This document shows positions 27,775 through 33,999 of a stretch of DNA of 33,999 nt, piece by piece. Location: contig JANWXU010000034.1 in assembly GCA_025057395.1 (NCBI GenBank), positions 1 through 33,999 on the forward strand, given 5' to 3'. The stretch comes from Bacteroidia bacterium. Lineage in GTDB: Bacteria; Bacteroidota; Bacteroidia; J057; JANWXU01. Both the position numbers and the translations under genes were made by a program. The notes below the pieces were generated by a model. That model was not told the origin of the DNA and made no database searches. It saw only the letters and a list, made by a program, of their open reading frames with translations. How positions within the stretch are numbered: the first letter of the stretch is position 1; every line of letters starts with the position of its first letter.

Positions 27775-30225
27775 TTATCTAGGAGCTCTTCCTAGAAGGT
27801 GTACTTCTCTAATAACCTTATTTTTAGGAAGAGTAGGAAAATATAGAGTTTGTAGCTTTCCGGAAGCCCAGTCTTTCACAAAATTATCGTAGTATTTGCT
27901 TGCCGGGTTTCCAGACTGCCCACCTGGGTAAATTCCCCGAGCTTTTATAGGGTACCCCATGTTCACTACCATGCGCCAGGAAGCACCGTGGTCTGTTTTA
28001 GTAGCATTAACTATTCCCTCTCCCCCCCCAATGGAGACAAATTCTATTCCAAAGCCTGGCAACCGAGCCAAGTGAGAAAGACGTGTTTTTTTAACTTTAT
28101 CCCATCTCCATTTATGAGGTTGGGTACTATAGTGTAGCAAAGAATCGTGGGCTAGATAAAAAGACTTTCTCACCAAAGTTGCTAACTTTTCCCTTTCTAC
28201 AGTACGTACATCATCGTACCACCTGCTAGAATCGGTGCTTAAAATTAAACGAGCCGTAACCGAGCGATCTGGATAAATACTAGCACCAAAATCATCTTCC
28301 CAAATACTTTGCTCTAAAAAATTCCACCATACCTCAAAAGCAGCCGCTCCTGCGCTACCTGGATTATTTTCATAATTCCACCGGTGCAATAAGTAATACA
28401 TCTCCACACTAGATGGCTGCAAAAGCTGTTTTTCATTCAGAAAGCTAAGAAGCCTAGGCAGGACTTTTTCTGCTAATAAATTATAATTATCATTTTGCAA
28501 ATTCCGTAAAGAATCTACCGTTATTTTTTGCATAGATGCTAGACGCTGATTAATTCTAGCGCCTCTTTCAAAGCTTTCAAAATTCCAGTCTAGGTAATAT
28601 GGATAGGTGGTATCAGTAGGAGCCTGGTTAGCCGAACTTACAAAACCTCTTTTGGGATTTAAAATATGAGGATTATGTTGCTGGGGTATCCATCCTTTCC
28701 AATCATGCTCAGGGTTACTACCATCTAAAATAAACTTCCCCTGCTCCCGCCATTTCAATGGATAACGCCCATTAGACCAAATTGCTATGTTTTTGTGATC
28801 TATATAAATAAAATTTTGCGCAGGACAGGTATAATATTCAATGGCTTCTATAAAATCTTCATATTCACTAGAACGATTTAATAAGTAAAAAGTAAGTAGC
28901 TCATTCGAAGGAAAATGGGCTGCCCACTTCAATGCACAAGAATAAGGAAATGCCCTAGAGCGAAAGCTACCGAGATTCACTACCGGCCCATGCAAAGTGC
29001 TAACTATTGTATCTAAGCGCAAGCTTCCCCCTTTAATAAAAATAGTATCTATTCTTCGTTCAGCAACAATCCACTTATTATTGTAACGATATTCTTGATA
29101 GGTGCCGTCCCTAAAAGTTATTTTATACCAATCAACCACATCGGCTCCTACGTTGGTAACGCCCCAGGCTATTTTTTCATTAAATCCTATAATAATAGTA
29201 GGTGCACCGGGTATAGTGACGCCGTAAACATTTACTCCTGGAGCTTCCAGGTGCATTTCTAACCAAATGGAAGGAAGCCGCAAGCTTAAGTGGGGGTCGT
29301 TAGCCAAAAGAGGATAGCCATTAGCAGACTTATTCCCGCTCACTGCCCAATTATTGCTGCCATTATTGTTCTGTAAGGCATATTCCCCTTTAGACTGGGC
29401 GCTAAGACAAGAGTAAGAAGATGGCTTTCTAGGTATAACCTCTGACTTAAAATCCCATTTTGTCCCTTCAGGGATAATAGGGTCTGTAAAAGGAAGATAA
29501 TTAGGGAACAATTCATCCACTACAGCCTTACCATACTTTTGTAAAATAGATGTTAGCGGTACTTCTAAGGTCGAAAAAGAAAGATCGTAAGCCATCATTT
29601 TAAGTAATAGGGCGCATTTTAGCTCCGTCCATCTTTGGGGAGCGTAACCCAAAATTTTATACTCAATAGGAAACTGCCTTGGGTTTAATTGGTCAATCCA
29701 CGCGTTTACACCTGCCGTATAAGCAGATAAAACCATACGCGTTCTATGATCTTTTTTCATTTGCTCAAGTGCAGCTTTAGCCGCCTCAACCATTCCTAAG
29801 CGACGCTGTCGCCTATCGTAAGCCAACATATCATTGCCATTAAAAGAGGCTCCTAATACTTCTGAGAGATATCCTCCTGCAGCCCTCACTTGCATTTCCA
29901 TCTGCCATAAACGCAAAGAAGCTGTTACATATCCTTGAGCAAAGTATAAATCATATTCATTTGTTGCCTTAATATGCGGCACTAACCTTTCATCATACTT
30001 CAACTCCACTGCAGCCTTTAAGCCTGGTACTATGATACTTCCAACATCTGGTATATCTTCCTGCCAAGCATTTTGCCAAAAGCCGTGAAAAGGAGAAAAA
30101 AAATCACCTAGCGCCGGAGCCCCTGGCGCCAATATTTCTCTTGTATTTAAAATCCAAATTAGCCCTATTAAGAGTAAAAAAGAAACTCCCAAAATTACAA
30201 TACGCATACCTTTTTTGGTTTCCAA
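27775..30225 (-). CDS. Penicillin acylase family N-terminal nucleophile hydrolase
   Basis: Members of this family (penicillin G/cephalosporin acylases, acyl-homoserine-lactone acylases) cleave amide bonds after autocatalytic splitting into alpha and beta chains. The 816-residue length fits the precursor. Residues 8-27 form a hydrophobic segment (signal peptide or membrane anchor), so the enzyme probably acts in the periplasm. The predicted nucleophile is Ser290 in NNGSNNWAVSG, with downstream family motifs NDPHLSLRLPSIW and GAPTIIIGFNEKIAWGVTNVGADVVDWY; a GGQSGNP-type motif lies near the C-terminus. The substrate cannot be predicted. It lies 108 bases downstream of the TonB-family gene on the same strand and converges with the response regulator gene across a 56-base gap without a clear hairpin. 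Confidence 0.93.
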   Translation of the reverse strand: METKKGMRIVILGVSFLLLIGLIWILNTREILAPGAPALGDFFSPFHGFWQNAWQEDIPDVGSIIVPGLKAAVELKYDERLVPHIKATNEYDLYFAQGYVTASLRLWQMEMQVRAAGGYLSEVLGASFNGNDMLAYDRRQRRLGMVEAAKAALEQMKKDHRTRMVLSAYTAGVNAWIDQLNPRQFPIEYKILGYAPQRWTELKCALLLKMMAYDLSFSTLEVPLTSILQKYGKAVVDELFPNYLPFTDPIIPEGTKWDFKSEVIPRKPSSYSCLSAQSKGEYALQNNNGSNNWAVSGNKSANGYPLLANDPHLSLRLPSIWLEMHLEAPGVNVYGVTIPGAPTIIIGFNEKIAWGVTNVGADVVDWYKITFRDGTYQEYRYNNKWIVAERRIDTIFIKGGSLRLDTIVSTLHGPVVNLGSFRSRAFPYSCALKWAAHFPSNELLTFYLLNRSSEYEDFIEAIEYYTCPAQNFIYIDHKNIAIWSNGRYPLKWREQGKFILDGSNPEHDWKGWIPQQHNPHILNPKRGFVSSANQAPTDTTYPYYLDWNFESFERGARINQRLASMQKITVDSLRNLQNDNYNLLAEKVLPRLLSFLNEKQLLQPSSVEMYYLLHRWNYENNPGSAGAAAFEVWWNFLEQSIWEDDFGASIYPDRSVTARLILSTDSSRWYDDVRTVEREKLATLVRKSFYLAHDSLLHYSTQPHKWRWDKVKKTRLSHLARLPGFGIEFVSIGGGEGIVNATKTDHGASWRMVVNMGYPIKARGIYPGGQSGNPASKYYDNFVKDWASGKLQTLYFPTLPKNKVIREVHLLGRAPR

Positions 30226-30254
30226 AAACCTGCCTCCCTTTTTCTAGTTTGTAC

Positions 30255-30262
30255 CAAAATTA
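30255..30262 (-). promoter_or_regulatory. Candidate -7 element for the penicillin acylase gene
   Basis: On the minus strand TAATTTTG matches TAnnTTTG about 30 bases before the start codon. No -33 element is apparent at the usual distance, so the gene may instead be read from the upstream TonB-family gene. Confidence 0.25.
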
Positions 30263-30280
30263 ATATAAATCTTACCCTGT

Positions 30281-30321
30281 GAATTATGTGAATTATAAAA
30301 AAAGGATAACTTAAAGGATAA
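30281..30321. repeat. Two short tandem direct repeats between the tonB-like and acylase genes
   Basis: GAATTAT occurs twice with a 9-base period (30281-30296), and AAAGGATAA occurs twice with a 12-base period (30301-30309 and 30313-30321). The 108-base gap holds no other structure that I can see. They could be chance in A+T-rich DNA or weak regulator sites. Confidence 0.4.
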
Positions 30322-30333
30322 TTATTGGAGCTT

Positions 30334-31260
30334 CTATTTTAACTGAAATTCAAAAGGTATAGATATCCAAACTTTCACGGGCCTGCCCCCCTGCATGCCA
30401 GGTGTAAAACGTAAGCTATCTATATGACGCAAACACTCCTCTGTTAGCAGAGGGTGGGGAGATTTTTGAACTATTGTTTTTTCTACCCTTCCTTCTTTAT
30501 TGACCAACATTCTTATAAAAACTTTTCCTTGAATACCTGCCTCCTTACAAAGTACAGGATAAACCATACGCTGCTTAATCACATCTAAATTGATAGGAGC
30601 TGGCTTTACTTCTAAAAAAATAAATTTATTAGGATCGGGCTCTTCTTCTGTCACAGTTTTTTCCTTGGGTTGGGGAGAAGAAATAGCAACCTTAGGAGTA
30701 CTATCCACGCCATCTGGCGAACCTGGCACAAATACCACACCCTCTTCTAATAGGCCCATCGTAGGAAGAGCCCTAGGATCTCCTTTCACATTTCTTGTAC
30801 CAATTTCTGCTTTCACAGTATCCAAATATTTAATTTCGGGTACAAATACTTGAGGGTTTGCCTCAGCATGAGGAACCACTTTAGGAATTACAAACATTAC
30901 CTCTGGCATTTTAGGAGTACCCTTAGGAAGCCGTATTGTCAAAGATGGTGGTTCTACTAATCCTCTTTTAATATTCCTTTTACTCCCAACCACTTCCCTA
31001 TCCTCACTTAATTCAGCTGTCACTTCTCTGGAGTAGTAATAAGGTTTGATTTGCTGTTCTTTTACCTCCTCAAGTAGCCAATAATCAGAAAAAGAATATA
31101 TCTCAATAATACTAACTAAAATAGCAGTTCCTAATAAAAAAGAAAGAACCTGAACTCGCAGATAATTTTTTCTTATCTCATATGCTCCATATTCCTTATT
31201 TCTGTTCTTGAATAGGATTTCATCTAAGTTAGCAATAATAACATTTGATCTTTCATCCAT
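30334..31260 (-). CDS. TonB-family energy transducer protein
   Basis: TonB proteins link the inner-membrane ExbB-ExbD motor to outer-membrane receptors for nutrient uptake. The 308 residues begin with a cytoplasmic segment containing NKEYGAYEIRKNY (21-33), a common Bacteroidota TonB start. One membrane helix follows (about 36-56), then a Pro/Glu-rich periplasmic spacer. The TonB C-terminal domain occupies about 225-308: VYPVLCKEAGIQGKVFIRML, then GRVEKTIVQKSP, RFTPGMQGGRPVKVWISIPF. No exbB, exbD or TonB-dependent receptor lies in the window. It precedes the acylase gene on the same strand. Which receptor it serves is unknown; the gene is not named because Bacteroidota carry several paralogues. 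Confidence 0.93.
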   Translation of the reverse strand: MDERSNVIIANLDEILFKNRNKEYGAYEIRKNYLRVQVLSFLLGTAILVSIIEIYSFSDYWLLEEVKEQQIKPYYYSREVTAELSEDREVVGSKRNIKRGLVEPPSLTIRLPKGTPKMPEVMFVIPKVVPHAEANPQVFVPEIKYLDTVKAEIGTRNVKGDPRALPTMGLLEEGVVFVPGSPDGVDSTPKVAISSPQPKEKTVTEEEPDPNKFIFLEVKPAPINLDVIKQRMVYPVLCKEAGIQGKVFIRMLVNKEGRVEKTIVQKSPHPLLTEECLRHIDSLRFTPGMQGGRPVKVWISIPFEFQLK

Positions 31261-31300
31261 TTCATTCGATAATTTAATTAGCAGCCTTTAATAATATTAA

Positions 31301-31308
31301 CAAAGTTA
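31301..31308 (-). promoter_or_regulatory. Candidate -7 element for the tonB-like gene
   Basis: On the minus strand TAACTTTG fits the TAnnTTTG consensus about 40 bases upstream of the start codon. The -33 region is not clearly conserved. Confidence 0.35.
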
Positions 31309-31514
31309 AATTTATAAACTTTGATTATAACATAAAATTTTGGTATTAATCTTTTCTACAATCGGAAAAATGATTTACTATAAAAAGAGCAAAATAAAAC
31401 TTTTATATAAAAAATTGATTCGACTTTAGCATTTTATAACCCTTTACGCTAGTAATAATCAATAATTTACCTAAAATCCAAGAATCTTAGCCATCTCAAT
31501 TAAGTAGAATTTAT

Positions 31515-31522
31515 TACTTTTG
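31515..31522 (+). promoter_or_regulatory. Candidate -7 element for the beta-helix protein gene
   Basis: TACTTTTG fits TAnnTTTG about 65 bases before the start codon. No good TTG element is found 19-21 bases upstream. Confidence 0.3.
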
Positions 31523-31596
31523 CTAGTAACCAATTTTGAGTATTCTCCTATTAAAGTGTTTTTTGAATCTTCAAAATCTCTTTGCATATGCTTCAT

Positions 31597-33999
31597 ATGT
31601 TTAAAAATCTACGTAAACAATATCAATTATGCTTAGTTGCTCTTGGGGCTATGTTTTTTTATCTAGCCTCACTTTCAAATCTCTGTGCTGCTGTTTATTA
31701 TGTAAATACAAATACGGGGTTTGATAGCAACTTGCCGGGCCAAGGAAGTTCGCCTGCTACTCCCTGGAAAACTATTAGCTATGCCATTGCTTTAGCTGCG
31801 GCAGGAGATACTATAGAAGTAGCTGCGGGTACTTATATCGAAAATTTGGTATTCAATAAAAACCTCGTTCTGTTCGGACCCAACCGTAACATCTCTCCTA
31901 ATGGAGGAGCAAGAGTAGCAGAAGCTATTTTACAACCCCCTGCGCCTTTTATTCCTCCTGTAAGCATCGGTATAGAAAATGCTGATGCCCACATTGAGAT
32001 AACGGGCTTCACATTAGTAGGTACTGGCGACTACTTGCTTTGGGCTAACGGAAGTACCCCTAACTCTCCTAGTGGCAGCGTTAAGTTTAGCAAAAATATT
32101 GTAACAGGTACAGGAAGAATAAACGATGGTATTCTCTACTGTAATAATATTTTAGAAGTCAATGTTCAGGATAATCGATTTGCTAATCTAGTTGCAAGTG
32201 GAACTTCTCATGCTCTACAAATAATTGCAGCGAAAATACTTTCTGTAAAAAGTAATACTTTTAATAATACTAACTATGCTGCTATCTACGCCATCAATGT
32301 AGATAGTGCCATAATAGAAAGAAACGTAATTAGCACTACCACTGCTGCAGGAATTATTATCCTACATGGCAATGATGTCCAGGACCAATATACCCTCTTT
32401 ATCCGCGAAAATACCATTACTAATGCTGGTTCTATGGTACATGGAGGCATTAGTTTAACTATAGGCAACGGAACTAAACAAGTTACTATATCTCACAATC
32501 GCATTCAAAATTGCTTTTATGGAGTACATATTCAAAATGGTTCTCAAGATATTACAAATAAAGTAGCAGTTACTTATAATTGGTTCAGTGCCAATAGCGG
32601 TGCCGCTATCAACCATGCGGGCATAGGAGTATTGGAAGCAGCAGCCAATTGGTATGGCAGCCCTAATGGCCCTACTTCACCCTTCAATTTTGGAGTTAGT
32701 GGTACTCAGCGCATTCTTACAAGTAATCAAGACACCCTAGCTCGGTTTGCCCCTTGGCTTGGTACGGGAACTGATGCTGACCCTATTACACCAGGATTTC
32801 AAATACCAACAAGTGCAACTCTTATAATTCGTTCCAGTTGGCCTCAAAGCGGTAGCGGATTATTGCAAAGGAGCAATACTTTTGCTCGATCTGGAGATGT
32901 TCTAGAATTCCGAGATTCGGTCTATATAAACGAAGATTTGCACATTGATAAGTCTCTTAGCCTTAAAGCAGGAGGTAATTTTACCCCACGTTGGAGAAAT
33001 CTTAGCGTAGGAGGAATTAATAATATTCCTGAAGTAAGTTTATTAAGTGATTTTCAAGTAAATAACGTAAATTTAATCCAAGGGCAGGGTGGAAAGATTA
33101 ATACTAACGCTTACACCTTAAGGGTACGCCAAAATTACGCAGAAGCCCCTACGGAAGGTAAAGCTGTTTTTGGAACTACGGTTACTAGCCGCACAGTAAA
33201 CGCATTTGAAAATAATTTTGGTAATATCAGTATAACTTTTTTGGAAACCAATACCCCTACTACAAGCAACATCCAAGTTACTCGCTTTTCTGGTACCAAT
33301 GCAGTAGTAGTGATTAACGGACAAAATAGTATTGCTCAACGCTGGCGCCTAGAAGGCAATATACCGCAAGGACGTTCTATACGCCTGAGCTGGCCAGCTA
33401 TTAATGATAATGGCGTGGATCTTAACTCTGCCCGCCTCTGGTTTCGTGCTTTAGGTTCAAATACCTGGCAACCTCTAGGACGTTTGATTACAGACACTAT
33501 TGGTAACCCTAGAACTTTACAAATTACGCTCACACAAGCAGGAGAATTTACCGTGGCGCCCTTTCGTTGTAGACTTACAGTCGATTTAGGACCTGATAGC
33601 CGAGTTTGTACCAATAATCCTTATACTCTAAAACCTTCAATTACAGGGGGAACCCCTCCTTACAATTTTCAATGGAGCCCGGCAGCTAATTTGAACAGTG
33701 CTACTATTGAGCAGCCTATCTTTCAAAGCAACTCTTTAGGATCTCGTACGCTTGGAGTTACGGTTACTGATGCTATTGGATGTCAAGCAACTGATACCAT
33801 CCGCCTTACTCTAATACAGAGCCCAACGGCCTTTGCAGGACGAGATACGATGATTTGTCGAGGTCAAATACTTCGCCTAAATGCAAGAGCATCAGGAGGG
33901 GGAGCCGCTTCCTTCAATGACTATCGTTTTACCTGGCGTTCAGATACTATCCTTATTGCTTTTAATAATCCTACTCCTTCGATTTCGCAAAATAGAAGC
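31597..33999 (+). CDS. Large exported beta-helix plus Ig/PKD-like repeat protein, 3' end cut by window edge
   Basis: An open frame of about 800 codons runs off the right edge without a stop. With the ATG at 31597 it begins MFKNLRKQYQ, followed by a hydrophobic signal peptide ending near LCAA; an in-frame ATG at 31588 would add three residues. The mature N-terminus (YYVNTNTGFDS, then GDTIEVAAGTYIENL) and the repeated short strands rich in N, I and V (such as ITGFTLVGTG, VQDNRF, IERNVIS, ISHNRIQNC) match right-handed parallel beta-helix proteins. ANWYGSPNGPTSP closes that region. A second domain (about 480-660) follows, then Ig/PKD-like modules starting VDLGPDSRVC and AGRDTMICRG. A T9SS sorting domain may lie beyond the edge. 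Surface or secreted location is likely; binding or enzymatic function is unknown. Confidence 0.85.
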   Translation, partial: MFKNLRKQYQLCLVALGAMFFYLASLSNLCAAVYYVNTNTGFDSNLPGQGSSPATPWKTISYAIALAAAGDTIEVAAGTYIENLVFNKNLVLFGPNRNISPNGGARVAEAILQPPAPFIPPVSIGIENADAHIEITGFTLVGTGDYLLWANGSTPNSPSGSVKFSKNIVTGTGRINDGILYCNNILEVNVQDNRFANLVASGTSHALQIIAAKILSVKSNTFNNTNYAAIYAINVDSAIIERNVISTTTAAGIIILHGNDVQDQYTLFIRENTITNAGSMVHGGISLTIGNGTKQVTISHNRIQNCFYGVHIQNGSQDITNKVAVTYNWFSANSGAAINHAGIGVLEAAANWYGSPNGPTSPFNFGVSGTQRILTSNQDTLARFAPWLGTGTDADPITPGFQIPTSATLIIRSSWPQSGSGLLQRSNTFARSGDVLEFRDSVYINEDLHIDKSLSLKAGGNFTPRWRNLSVGGINNIPEVSLLSDFQVNNVNLIQGQGGKINTNAYTLRVRQNYAEAPTEGKAVFGTTVTSRTVNAFENNFGNISITFLETNTPTTSNIQVTRFSGTNAVVVINGQNSIAQRWRLEGNIPQGRSIRLSWPAINDNGVDLNSARLWFRALGSNTWQPLGRLITDTIGNPRTLQITLTQAGEFTVAPFRCRLTVDLGPDSRVCTNNPYTLKPSITGGTPPYNFQWSPAANLNSATIEQPIFQSNSLGSRTLGVTVTDAIGCQATDTIRLTLIQSPTAFAGRDTMICRGQILRLNARASGGGAASFNDYRFTWRSDTILIAFNNPTPSISQNRS

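Larger units (their letters stand above)
31261..31587. other. Divergent intergenic region between the tonB-like gene and the beta-helix protein gene
   Basis: This ~327-base, very A+T-rich spacer lies between two divergent genes. It contains a minus-strand -7 candidate near the left end and a plus-strand -7 candidate near the right end. GCTAGTAA occurs twice (31448-31455 and 31522-31529). I see no ORF, RNA gene or strong hairpin. Confidence 0.6.

Overview
The window looks like a chromosomal segment of a Bacteroidota bacterium, possibly of the Cytophagales/Cytophagia type (the order is inference). Three things point there. A giant secreted protein ends in a type IX secretion (T9SS) type A sorting domain. 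Several intergenic regions carry the Bacteroidota -7 promoter motif TAnnTTTG, and start codons lack strong Shine-Dalgarno sequences. A TonB protein has the typical Bacteroidota N-terminus, and base composition is A+T-rich.

Left edge to 17.9 kb, all on the minus strand: a TauE/SafE-type permease cut by the window edge; bioD (dethiobiotin synthetase), which may be co-transcribed with it; a hairpin terminator; and one uninterrupted 16.7-kb reading frame for a 5561-residue secreted protein. By hand count that protein has a signal peptide, a lamin-tail-like domain, 27 repeats of one Ig-like type, 21 of a second Ig/PKD-like type, four domains of a third type, one more of the second type, a related domain, two SprB-like and three fibronectin-III-like domains, and the T9SS sorting domain. 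It is the outstanding object in the window.

18.2 to 27.7 kb, plus strand: a housekeeping information-processing block. rpsO-pnp forms one unit with a good promoter and terminator. rimP-nusA-infB-purS follows from its own promoter, with a LytTR response regulator close behind. infB has a very long low-complexity N-terminal region and overlaps purS by 4 bases.

27.8 to 31.3 kb, minus strand: a penicillin-acylase-family N-terminal nucleophile hydrolase and an upstream TonB-family protein.

31.6 kb to the right edge, plus strand: the 5' part of a second large exported protein with a beta-helix region followed by Ig/PKD-like repeats, truncated by the window. Two large exported proteins thus flank a conserved housekeeping block. 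I see no tRNA, rRNA, CRISPR array, insertion sequence, phage gene or defence system. The most plausible 'novel system' is the giant two-family Ig-repeat surface protein; its function (adhesion, gliding or surface layer) cannot be decided from sequence alone.
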